Source: Amaurobius ferox (lineage: Eukaryota > Arthropoda > Arachnida > Araneae > Amaurobiidae). Taken from it: 64,000 nucleotides of DNA. The stretch spans positions 50,003,275-50,067,274 of the forward strand of contig OX578146.1 in NCBI GenBank assembly GCA_951213105.1, read 5' to 3'. Position 1 is the first letter of the stretch. Each line of letters starts with the position of its first letter. This document shows positions 36,886 to 47,699 of the stretch, piece by piece. The position numbers and the translations under genes are program-made. A model generated the notes under the pieces. The model ran no database searches and was not told where the DNA came from. It saw only the letters and a list, made by a program, of their open reading frames with translations.

Positions 36886-37359
36886 GAAGTGATAGGGGGT
36901 GAAGGGGGTGAAGTGATAGACTTCAAATTTGGTGCATGGGTAAATAGTTCGAAAGAAAGAAAGTGCGCAATTGGAGTTTCTCAATATTCGCAACTTTAGG
37001 GGATTCCACACACCAAAATGTTCGTTTTGCCGAATAAATGAGAAACGCCTCCTTTAAAATATAACAGAGGTTTGAAATTTGGTATATGGGCTAATCAGTT
37101 GATAAAATACCTCCAACAAGAATGTTTTTCAAAAATGTTTGTTTGATAGGGTGCTCCACAGAAAAATGATAAATGCCTTCTTTTAAGTGAACTGGAGACT
37201 TGACATTTTTTACACAGGTCAGTTATTCAATAAAGTCCTCTGTAAAAATCATATGTTTCAAAACTGTTTAGAAAAAGGGGGGGGGGGGGTACTCCACCTC
37301 AAAACGTTCGAAAGGTGAAATGAGAGATAAAGACTTGAAATTTGATGCACATGTTAATC

Positions 37360-37414
37360 AATCGATAAAGCCTTAGGAAAAAAACGTTTTTTTTTTCCTA
37401 AGGCTTTATCGATT
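37360..37414. repeat. Perfect inverted repeat, 25-bp arms, 5-base loop
   Basis: Left arm 37360-37384 (AATCGATAAAGCCTTAGG then seven A) and exact inverse at 37390-37414. It lies inside an F unit at the position where the 20347-20400 palindrome also lies, next to tttttcaaaaat. Confidence 0.95.
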
Positions 37415-37690
37415 TTTTCAAAAATATTCATTTAATGGGTGCTCTACACCGACACGTTGGAAATGTGAAATGATAGCAAAACGGAGTTTTCATTGAGATA
37501 AAGACTTTAAAAGGGGTGAAACGATAGCTCGTTAGATAGGAATGTAGAATATAATTTCAGCTTTCTAGTATTTGCTAATTTAGGGATGTTGTACACTTAA
37601 ATGTTTAATTGGCTGAATAAATAAAAAATGCCCAGTCTGAAATGAAACAGATATTTGAAATTTGGTGGAAGGTTATTAAAAAATTCACGT

Positions 37691-38290
37691 TATTCGTGAG
37701 ACTGTCGATTTTCAACAGGTATTCGGCTAGTATTATTAAATCATGATAATGTTAAAATTTTTCTATGACTGTAAATAATTCAATTTATGTTGACAACTTC
37801 CATTGGCGGAAAAAAATGCATTAGTTTTCCACAGAGTCCATATTTTAAAACGAATTTCAGTTCATCTCCATATTCAGTCATATCCCTTCCCCCCTCTCTT
37901 TTTGAGCATTGATCTTATATACAAGCAAGCCTAATATACAGCGTGATGGATATTTTACCACAGTACTACACCTAGGAAGCTAGACCTCGGTATATGAATT
38001 CTCTCCCGTGTAGGGAAAAGCATTATTAACATTAGCAGCGTTTTTCAAAGTGTTTTCCGCGGAATTCCTGAAATTCCACGACGTGATAATTTCGTGTTTT
38101 CTTTAAAGAAAAAATTCATAAAATTTAAATGTATAATTTGAACTACAATGGGCTTTTCTCATTTTGGGATTCCGCCATCAACTTGAATTTCAAAAGGATT
38201 CCACGACCTAAGAAAAAAACAGCCACTGATATTAAGAAGGCATGTTTAGTATTATTGCAGGAAAGAAGACTATACTTAACGAATAGCTAA
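37691..38290. other. Unassigned stretch before the satellite
   Basis: AT-rich, no family recognised. The first satellite monomer begins abruptly at 38291. Confidence 0.3.
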
Positions 38291-41200
38291 CCTGTAGCAC
38301 TGATAAAATTACAAGGGACTTTTCACTCAGTTGGGTTGCCAGATCAAGCACCTGATGTGAATTTTGCGACAGAGAATTATTGTAAAATAATTTTTTTACT
38401 CGCAGTATCCCTAAAGTACGATTGATTATATGCATACTAAATATCTTCCCCTTGTAGCACTGATAAGACTACAAGGGACTTTTCACTCAGTTGGATTGCC
38501 AGATCATGCACCTGATCTGAATTTTGGCGACAGAGAATTATTATAAAATAATTTTTTTACTCGCAGTATTCCTAAAGTACGACTGATTATATGCATACTA
38601 AATATCTTCCCCTTGTAGCACTGATAAGACTACAAGGGACTTTTCACTCAGTTGGGTTGCCAGATCATGCACCTGATCTGAATTTTGGCGACATAGAATT
38701 ATTATAAAATAATTTTTTTACTCGCAGTATTCCTAAAGTACGACTGATTATATGCATACTAAATATCTTCCCCTTGTAGCACTGATAAGACTACAAGGGA
38801 CTTTTCACTCAGTTGGGTTGCCAGATCATGCACCTGATCTGAATTTTGGCGACAGAGAATTATTATAAAATAATTTTTTTACTCGCAGTATTCCTAAAGT
38901 ACGACTGATTATATGCATACTAAATATCTTCCCCTTGTAGCACTGATAAGACTACAAGGGACTTTTCACTCAGTTGGGTTGCCAGATCATGCACCTGATC
39001 TGAATTTTGGCGACAGAGAATTATTATAAAATAATTTTTTTACTCGCAGTATTCCTAAAGTACGACTGATTATATGCATACTAAATATCTTCCCCTTGCA
39101 GCACTGATAAGACTACAAGGGACTTTTCACTCAGTTGGGTTGCCAGATCATGCACCTGATCTGAATTTTGGCGACAGAGAATTATTATAAAATAATTTTT
39201 TTACTCGCAGTATTCCTAAAGTACGACTGATTATATGCATACTAAATATCTTCCCCTTGTAGCACTGATAAGACTACAAGGGACTTTTCACTCAGTTGGG
39301 TTGCCAGATCATGCACCTGATCTGAATTTTGGCGACAGAGAATTATTGTAAAATAATTTTTTTACTCGCAGTATCCCTAAAGTACGATTAATTATATGCA
39401 TACTAAATATCTTCCCCTTGTAACACTGTAAGACTACAAGAGACGATTGATTATATGCATACTACAAGTACGATTGATTATATGCATACTAAATATCTTC
39501 CCCTTGTAGCACTGATAAGACTACAAGGGACTTTTCACTCAGTTGGGTTGCCAGATCATGCACCTGATCTGAATTTTGGCGACAGAGAATTATTGTAAAA
39601 TATTTTTTTTACTCGTAGTATTCCTAAAGTACGACTGATTATATGCATACTAAATATCTTCCCCTTGTAACACTGCAAGACTACAAGAGACGATTGATTA
39701 TATGCATACTACAAGTACGATTGATTATATGCATACTAAATATCTTCCCCTTGTAGCACTGATAAGACTACAAGGGACTTTTCACTTAGTTGGGTTGCCA
39801 GATCATGCACCTGATCTGAATTTTGGCGACAGAGAATTATTATAAAATAATTTTTTTACTCGCAGTATTCCTAAAGTACGATTGATTATATGCATACTAA
39901 ATATCTTCCCCTTTTAGCACTGATAAGACTACAAGGGACTTTTCACTCAGTTGGGTTGCCAGATCATGCACCTGATCTGAATTTTGGCGACAGAGAATTA
40001 TTATAAAATAATTTTTTTACTCGCAGTATTCCTAAAGTACGACTGATTATATGCATACTAAATATCTTCCCCTTGTAACACTGCAAGACTACAAGAGACG
40101 ATTGATTATATGCATACTACAAGTACGATTGATTATATGCATACTAAATATCTTCCCCTTGTAGCACTGATAAGACTACAAGGGACTTTTCACTTAGTTG
40201 GGTTGCCAGATCATGCACCTGATCTGAATTTTGGCGACAGAGAATTATTATAAAATAATTTTTTTACTCGCAGTATTCCTAAAGTACGATTGATTATATG
40301 CATACTAAATATCTTCCCCTTTTAGCACTGATAAGACTACAAGGGACTTTTCACTCAGTTGGGTTGCCAGATCATGCACCTGATCTGAATTTTGGCGACA
40401 GAGAATTATTGTAAAATAATTTTTTTACTCGCAGTATCCCTAAAGTACGATTGATTATATGCATACTAAATATCTTCCCCTTGTAACACTGTAAGACTAC
40501 AAGAGACGATTGATTATATGCATACTACAAGTACGATTGATTATATGCATACTAAATATCTTCCCCTTGTAGCACTGATAAGACTACAAGGGACTTTTCA
40601 CTCAGTTGGGTTGCCAGATCATGCACCTGATCTGAATTTTGGCGACAGAGAATTATTGTAAAATAATTTTTTTACTCGCAGTATCCCTAAAGTACGATTG
40701 ATTATATGCATACTAAATATCTTCCCCTTGTAACACTGTAAGACTACAAGAGACGATTGATTATATGCATACTACAAGTACGATTGATTATATGCATACT
40801 AAATATCTTCCCCTTGTAGCACTGATAAGACTACAAGGGACTTTTCACTCAGTTGGGTTGCCAGATCATGCACCTGATCTGAATTTTGGCGACAGAGAAT
40901 TATTGTAAAATATTTTTTTTACTCGTAGTATTCCTAAAGTACGACTGATTATATGCATACTAAATATCTTCCCCTTGTAACACTGTAAGGCTACAAGAGA
41001 CGATTGATTATATGCATACTACAAGTACGATTGATTATATGCATACTACAAGTACGATTGATTATATGCATACTAAATATCTTCCCCTTGTAGCACTGAT
41101 AAGACTACAAGGGACTTTTCACTCAGTTGGGTTGCCAGATCATGCACCTGATCTGAATTTTGGCGACAGAGAATTATTATAAAATAATTTTTTTACTCGC

Positions 41201-41970
41201 AGTATTCCTAAAGTACGATTGATTATATGCATACTAAATATCTTCCCCTTGTAGCACTGATAAGACTACAAGGGACTTTTCACTCAGTTGGGTTGCCAGA
41301 TCATGCACCTGATCTGAATTTTGGCGACAGAGAATTATTATAAAATAATTTTTTTACTCGCAGTATTCCTAAAGTACGACTGATTATATGCATACTAAAT
41401 ATCTTCCCCTTGTAGCACTGATAAGACTACAAGGGACTTTTCACTCAGTTGGGTTGCCAGATCATGCACCTGATCTGAATTTTGGCGACAGAGAATTATT
41501 ATAAAATAATTTTTTTACTCGCAGTATTCCTAAAGTACGACTGATTATATGCATACTAAATACCTTCCCCTTGTAGCACTGATAAGACTACAAGGGACTT
41601 TTCACTCAGTTGGGTTGCCAGATCATACACCTGATCTGAATTTTGACGACAGAGAATTATTGTAAAATAATTTTTTTACTCGCAGTATCCCTAAAGTACG
41701 ATTGATTATATGCATACTAAATATCTTCCCCTTGTAACACTGTAAGACTACAAGAGACGATTGATTATATGCATACTACAAGTACGATTGATTATATGCA
41801 TACTAAATATCTTCCCCTTGTAGCACTGATAAGACAACAAGGGACTTTTCACTCAGTTGGGTTGCCAGATCATGCACCTGATCTGAATTTTGGCGACAGA
41901 GAATTATTGTAAAATATTTTTTTTACTCGTAGTATTCCTAAAGTACGATTGATTATATGCATACTAAATA
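38291..41970. repeat. Satellite array, 161-bp monomer with 86-bp variant
   Basis: Nineteen 161-bp monomers (A) start at 38291, 38451, 38612, 38773, 38934, 39095, 39256, 39503, 39750, 39911, 40158, 40319, 40566, 40813, 41087, 41248, 41409, 41570 and 41817. Seven short units (B) start at 39417, 39664, 40072, 40480, 40727, 40974 and 41731. B is 86 bp, but 113 bp at 40974, where one 27-bp subunit is repeated once more. Monomers are nearly identical, differing mainly at a few fixed sites (gactgatt/gattgatt, tatccc/tattcc). Each A has a 9-bp stem CCCTTGTAG/CTACAAGGG. No coding frame. Confidence 0.95.
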
Positions 41971-42194
41971 TAACAGAATTACATTTGCTTAAGAATACGA
42001 ATATAAAATCATGTATGTACATATAAAAATAAGAAAAATTATAAAATTAACATAAATTAATCGGCTCATAACGTCAATTCCGGGATTTTTAGAATTCATG
42101 TTGACCATATATATTCATTACTCATAGTAATATGAAATTCAGTATGTTGTTATCTTTTGCGGTACATTTTAGTTTCATTTTGAACCTTATCGGA
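41971..42194. other. Unassigned stretch after the satellite
   Basis: AT-rich; nothing recognised. Confidence 0.25.
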
Positions 42195-42574
42195 CTAGCC
42201 CGTTCTGCATGTGAAATATGGATGTACTAGTTTTGGGGGGAATAACTCGAGAACCTCAACAGCTATAACATCTAAATTTAGTATGTCGTTTCTTTTATGA
42301 TGCGTTTTATTTTTGTGGTGTCTTTGCTGTTCAAACATGTTTGTATATATCTTTTCTTGTAGATGTCTTTGAAATACTTTCAGAATGTACATCATGATAA
42401 GGAGCATTGTCAATAACGATCATGCTGTTTTGTTCGATATTCGGAAGGAGTTTTTCCCCAAATCAAGTTTCATACGATTCACCATTCATTTCACCGTTAT
42501 AGTCTCCAGCATATTTTTTGGCTTATAATATTTAACAAGCGTTTAACACGGAGCCATCGTCGTTTCCAGAGTGT
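42195..42574 (-). pseudogene. Fossil DDE transposase, IS630/Tc1/mariner type
   Basis: The minus strand from about 42570 reads, with three stops, GNDDGSVLNAC, AKKYAGDYNGEMNGESYET, FGEKLLPNIEQNSM and IVIDNAPYHDVHSESISKTS. That is the family's second catalytic block: an Asp in IVxDNAPYH, preceded by the D-Y-x-x-E-M-N phrase and followed by TSTRKDIYKHV. After a frameshift, NDILNLDVIAVEVLELFPPK may be the next block. The N-terminal DNA-binding part and the last catalytic acidic residue are not recognisable. It has no terminal repeats nearby and is certainly non-functional. The family call rests on motif recall. Confidence 0.65.
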
Positions 42575-42677
42575 ATTATAATAAATCTGGATCATTTTTC
42601 AGATGGGGCTTTTATTCCAGTTGACGAACCACTTGAAAAAAGCTTGTTTCGCGGACTGAATTGTGGGAAATGTTGGG
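42575..42677. other. Transposase fossil upstream flank
   Basis: The minus-strand frame here (QSAKQAFFKWFVNWNKSPI) is short and not recognised. It may be an earlier part of the same fossil. Confidence 0.2.
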
Positions 42678-43085
42678 AAAATAAACATGTTGGGAAAATA
42701 AACATAGAATATCAAATCACAGATCAAAATTAAACTGATTAATAGAATAAACGATCTGAGATTTGGCTTGGCTATAAAAGAATAAATATCCAAATCTGCC
42801 GATAATAATAAGGTGAAAATATATTTATATTATTAATATTTTAATTCAAAATATATATTTTAAATGAGTATATACATGTAAATAAACATGTTGGGCAAAT
42901 AAACGTAGAATATCAAATTACAGATCAGAATTAAACTGATTAATAGAATAAACGAACTGAGATTTGACTTAGCTATAAAAGAATAAAAAACTTCTCTAAT
43001 AATATTTATCCAAATCTGCCGATAATAATAAGGCGAAAATATATTTATATTATTAATATTTTTAATTTAAAATATATTTTTAACA
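42678..43085. repeat. Tandem duplication, period about 202 bp
   Basis: aaataaacatgttggg begins at 42678 and again at 42880. The two units agree through aaactgattaatagaataaa, ccaaatctgccgataataat and the AT-rich tail, apart from a ~20-base insertion in the second. Confidence 0.85.
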
Positions 43086-43688
43086 TGTCGGATATGTATT
43101 TAAGGTGAAATGTTCTGAAAATTTCATATCCGTTTAAATTTTGATTCTGCTTTTAATAATTTTAAAAATAGAAAGTTTGACTAGAAATAAAAAATAAATT
43201 TTAACTTTTGCAAAAGCAATTGCATAGGTTTTCCGCACGACGGTTTCTCGTCAAGGTCACGCCAACTAATTTTGCCGTGTATGGGGATGAATACAAATAT
43301 TTCATTCCGCATTATATCTAAAAAATATTTAAATGTTACTTTAAATATGTTTTATTTATTCTGCCATTCTCTTTGTAGTTGAAATATTAAAGAAATCTGC
43401 TTTAAAATTATTTTTTATCAACTTTTATGGCGCATTATTTCTTTTGGTGGAAGAATAAATTTGGTGGAAGAAGAATTACAGGTTAGGTGTTCGTCAAATA
43501 TAGGTACTTACCTATTCCCCCATCACAAGTTTATTATCTTTGAATGCTAGGTCTACTTGTAAAAGTTCGACATTTTAGAGATCCCAGCTACTCATATATC
43601 GGTGTGTACTTCTAGCTCAGATTCACCTATGGTATTAATGCCTTGAGTAGTTTTAAATGTCAAACCACATTTTAAATTTTATATATAT
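43086..43688. other. Unassigned stretch
   Basis: AT-rich, no frame or repeat recognised. Confidence 0.25.
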
Positions 43689-44172
43689 ACTAGCAGCATA
43701 CCCGTTCTTCGTACGGAGTATATAATATAAAGAAACATATAATTCGCAATCATGTGCAAATTCTATTAAAATATTAAATTTATTGCTCCTAAAATGAAGT
43801 TTAAGAATATCTGTTCTCACTATACAAAATTATCTTCCCGGGAAGATCTGAGGAATAAAACATCCTGGCCCCTTTTGTCAGCAAATTTACAAAAAAAGGA
43901 ATTGAATCAATATATGCAACCCCGTACTACTTATATTGTCGCAGATTAGAAAATATGCCAGTGTGTTAGTAGAAGGTTACCTATATTACAATATGAGTCT
44001 CAAAAATCTTTGCCAAAATAAAAGAGATGACGTAAAAAATTGAAAATATCAATAATCCTCGTACTCTTTATACCAGAAGGTCGTAATTGATTCCAATATA
44101 TGCCAATATATATCAAAACATATGCCAAAATACCTGTACTACTTATATTCTCGTAGATTAGAAGATATACCC

Positions 44173-44566
44173 GTTGTTGTTGTTGAGACCCAGACCGCCC
44201 GACCTACCAGAAAGGTGTAAGGTAACCGTTTGGACGGCCGGAAAGTGCCAACCAATTTAAACCGGAATCCAGTGGGGAAAGCATCCACAGGGACCGTACC
44301 TCCTTCCCCTACCACCAACCACTCGGAAGGACTTACGGACCCACATGTTTAACGTGATCGTACTCCGCATGAACACGGTGACACGGCGGCAGTTGTGGCA
44401 GCGTGCAAATCCAGCGCGCAAACCACCGGGCTACCGCGCCCGAAATGTGCCAACAGCACGCGGTGTTCCCAGGTGGTCACCCACCCAAGTACTAACCGCG
44501 TCCGATGCTGCTTGACTTCGGTGATCTAACGAGAACTGGTGTTTTCAGCACGGTAGAGCCGTTGGC
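44173..44566 (-). mobile_element. Composite SINE: 5S rRNA head fused to SINE-1
   Basis: Minus sense: a complete 5S-like head (44566 to 44449), a 7-base joint, then GGGCGCGGTAGCCCGGTGG and the SINE-1 body, ending in a (CAA)n tail at 44173-44184. The whole unit, 5S included, is bracketed by identical AGAAGATATACCC at 44160-44172 and 44569-44581, so it moved as one piece. The tRNA B-box has decayed here (gcaaatccagc), leaving the 5S internal promoter as the better one. Sister E copies near 46490 and 48170 are empty at this site. Confidence 0.8.
44449..44566 (-). rRNA. 5S rRNA-like sequence (SINE head)
   Basis: 118 bases reading GCCAACGGCTCTACCGTGCT at the 5' end and GTGCTGTTGGC at the 3' end. 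The terminal helix GCCAAC/GTTGGC is intact. The internal polymerase III control region is well preserved: AAGTCAAGCAGCATCGG (box A), GTTAGTACTTGGGTGGG and TGACCACCTGGGAAC (box C). It is not flanked by a T-run terminator; SINE-1 follows at once, so this is the promoter head of a SINE and not a working ribosomal gene. Confidence 0.85.
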
Positions 44567-44583
44567 TCAGAAGATATACCCCG

Positions 44584-44871
44584 TTGTTGTTGTTGAGCCC
44601 CAGACCGTCCGACCTACCAGAAAGGTGTAAGGTAACTGTTTGGACGGCCGGGAAGTGCCACTCAATTTAGACCGGAACCCACTGGGGGAGGCATCCACAG
44701 GGACCGTACCCTCCTTCCCCTACCACCAACCTCTCGGAAGGACTTACGGACCCACATGTTTAACGTGATCGTACTCCGCGTGAACACGGCGGCAGTTTTG
44801 GCAGTGGCTGGAATCGAACCCGGCCCTATCGAGTGCAACTACAGCGCGCTAACCAATGGGCTACCGCGCCC
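44584..44871 (-). mobile_element. SINE-1, full length, second insertion at the same site
   Basis: Minus sense: A-box TAGCCCATTGG, B-box GGTTCGATTCC (exact), then the standard SINE-1 body and a (CAA)n tail. It is flanked by ATATACCCCGTTG at 44574-44586 and 44873-44885, overlapping the target duplication of the neighbouring composite SINE. This is the best-preserved tRNA-type promoter of the SINE-1 copies. Confidence 0.9.
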
Positions 44872-45800
44872 TATATACCCCGTTGAGACGTGTATTTGTA
44901 GAAGATTACTCGTACAACGTACAATATATGAGTTTAAACAATTTTGTCATAATAAAACAATCGCATAATAACTTGAAAATATCAATAATCCCTGAATCAA
45001 TAATCCCCGAAAATATCAATAATAATAATGTTTGAACCTGAAGACCGTAATTGATATTATCCAGTCAAAAATGCTACAGGTATAAGAAAAATCAAATCGT
45101 TCTTTTCTAAAATATATTTTTATATCCATTTATTTATTATTCAAATCGAAAAAATAATAATTAAAATTAACAGACAGATTTAATTTTATTGCGTTTCTGA
45201 GCAACGTGATATAAGATAGAATCTTCCTCATAAACTGCGAAATTAAATAACCATTTTGATTTCTTTATACTTTTCATTGTTCAGTAAAAGCTTGTAGAAA
45301 ATAAACCATGGAGATAGATTTCCCATTTAAATCATGTTTCAAACAATTCATGTTTTCAGGAAGTGACTAATTAGCGCAAAAATCTGCCATCAAACTCAGA
45401 GATAAAGTTTTAATTCACTTTCAAACGATTTCCAAGCTTTTCGTTTGGATAAACCACGGAGTTAGAGAGTAGAACTCCTAGGGAAAAGTTTCGTTTTTCA
45501 TTAATATTTCGCCAACCCCTGGTCTTAGATACTCGAAACTTGGGCTAAATTTATGGGGGGAGGGGCTATGTCAAGTCTATCCATAAAATTTTATCAAATT
45601 CGGTTCAGCCATTCTTCCGTGATGATGAGACTTTTTTACTAATATCTCGAGAACCACTGATCATAGAAACTCCAAACATGGACTAAATTTTAAGTGGGAC
45701 TATTTCGAGGCTACCCACAAAATGTCATCAAATTCGGTTCAGCTGTTCTCCCGTGATGACGGGACAAACAGACAGATCTTCAATTTTATTTACATAGACT

Positions 45801-47699
45801 AGCAGCATACCCGTTCTTCGTACGGAGTATATAATATAAAGAAACTTGAAATTCATAATCATGCGCAAATTCTTATAGTATACTAAATGACATGTTTAAT
45901 CAAAATATTCTGTTAAAATATTTAATATAATGCTCCTAAAAAGAAGTTTAAGAATCTCTGTTCTCGCTATATAAAATTATCTTCATGGACATATCTGAAG
46001 AATAAAACATCTTGGACCCCTTATGTAAGCAAATATAAAAAAAAAAATATGGAATTGAATCAATATATGCAAAATAAAAGCGTTAAAATTGTATGGGACC
46101 CGTACTAATTATATACGCGAATATTAGAAAATATAACCTGTATTAGTAGATTACATGTATAAATTGAAAATATCAATAAACCCGTAATCTTTAAATCTGA
46201 AGACAGTCATTTATTCCAATATATGTCAAAATTAAAGTGCTAAAATTATATTGGGAGATATACACGTACTACTTATAATGTCCGATTATTAGTAGAAGAT
46301 TACCCGTTTTGCAATATGAGTCTCAAATGTTTTTTGATAAAATACAACAGACGACGTAATAAATTGAATATATAAATAATCCCCTTAATCTTCATACCAG
46401 AAGACTGTACTTGATTCCAATATATATGCCAATATATGTCAAAATATATACCAATATACCTGTACTACTTATATTCTCGTAGGTTAGAAGATATACCCGT
46501 GCATTCCTAGAAGATTACTCGTACAACGTATAATATGCGTGTGTCAGCAATTTTTGCCGCAATAAAACAATGGCGTAATAACTTAAAAATATCAATAATC
46601 ACTGAATCAATAATTCCGGAAAATATCGATAATAATAATGTTTAAACCTGAAGAGTATAATTGATATTATCCAGTCAAAAATGAAATGGCAATGAAATTT
46701 ATTTTATATACATATCTTCATTATTCAAATCGGAAAGGATTTAATAAAAATCGTCTGCCGCATAAACACATTGGATTTAAATCCGTTGCTAAGCGACATG
46801 ATATCATTTGCTTCAAATAAATTGGTAGAAAAAATATCGTCTAAATAGTTATATTTCTATGGAACACTTGGCGACAGTTTCGTCAAATTAGCGACATTTT
46901 AAAAAATCGCCAAATTTATCGCCAAGTGGGACTGTAGAACTGACAGTTCCACTTTGCGACAAATTGACGAAATATCATCACAATACTATCCCCTAACAAA
47001 AAACAATTAATATCATTTATGTAGCGCCATTTTATCAATTTCAAGATATTTTTATAGATTTGAAAACATTTTTATCAATGTGGTGACATTTTAAAAATTC
47101 GCTAAATGTATTACTAAGTAGGATGGTTGGTCTGACAGATAAATGCTAACCAAACATCATTTCAGTGCTCTCTTCTAACAAAACAAAAAAAAATTTCATT
47201 GATATGTAGAAGACCCAAGCCACACAACCAACCCGAAGGTTTATGGCAGCTGTTTGTGTGTCGTTTATATCAATTTGGCGATATTTCCGTCAATTTGGCA
47301 AAGTTTAAGAAAAGTTGTCAAATTAGCGATATCCCTCCAAATTCGTAGCTTTGAATTTGCAGATCTGAATGAAACATTCTTATCCCGTTTCAATATACTA
47401 AATGAAAACACTACAATTGTATTAGAAGATATACCCGCTCTACTCTTTTTCTGTTTCAACAATCGGCTATATGAATTTATTGGCTAAACACAATATATGA
47501 GTTTAGTAGCTAAATACGATATAAGCTTGAAAACTCTTTGCCAAAATAAATGAAATTGATGTACGCAGTCAGCAATTAATATAATTAAAAGAAAAATCAA
47601 ACCGTCCATTCATAAGATATACTTTTATATCCATTTATCCATTTATTTATTATTTAAATCGAAAAAAAATAATAAAAACATTAACAAACACATTTAATT
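45801..47699 (+). repeat. Repeat E, copy 2, 3'-truncated
   Basis: Begins at 45801 with ctagcagcatacccgttctt, sharing its border with copy 1. It follows E wording to about 46740. Then comes foreign text containing the TTGGCGA/TCGCCAA module (46870-47130 and 47265-47340) and a scrap like the SINE-1 tail near 47211-47250. E text resumes at 47420 (agaagatatacccgc) and stops at 47699, where copy 3 starts. Confidence 0.6.

Larger units (their letters stand above)
36530..37690 (+). repeat. Repeat family F, tandem units
   Basis: Imperfect units of about 120-160 bp with the recurring wording gacttgaaatttggtgcatg, ggttaatcgatcgataaa, tttttcaaaaatgttcattt, gggtgctccacacc. It is inverse to 258-1160. A G-run at 37278-37290 falls at the same unit position as the C-run near 1075. 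It contains a truncated SINE and a fold-back, listed separately. Confidence 0.65.
43689..45805 (+). repeat. Repeat E, copy 1, interrupted by two SINEs
   Basis: Starts ctagcagcatacccgttctt, with a small CCGT/ACGG hairpin, and ends caaacagacagatcttcaat then tttatttacatagactagc, where copy 2 begins at once. It is about 1.4 kb without the SINEs at 44173-44871. The last 300 bp have the phrase aaattcggttcagc ... cgtgatgatg before the GACA tract. No coding frame. The class is unknown: possibly a non-autonomous DNA element or a non-LTR 3' end. Confidence 0.7.

Noticed and set aside
38451..38611. Satellite hairpin with CTGATAAG as a hammerhead ribozyme
   Set aside because: Neither strand has the CTGATGA - stem - GAAA core in the needed order.
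44449..44566. Functional 5S rRNA gene
   Set aside because: No T-run terminator, fused to a SINE and flanked by a shared target duplication; several substitutions in the body.
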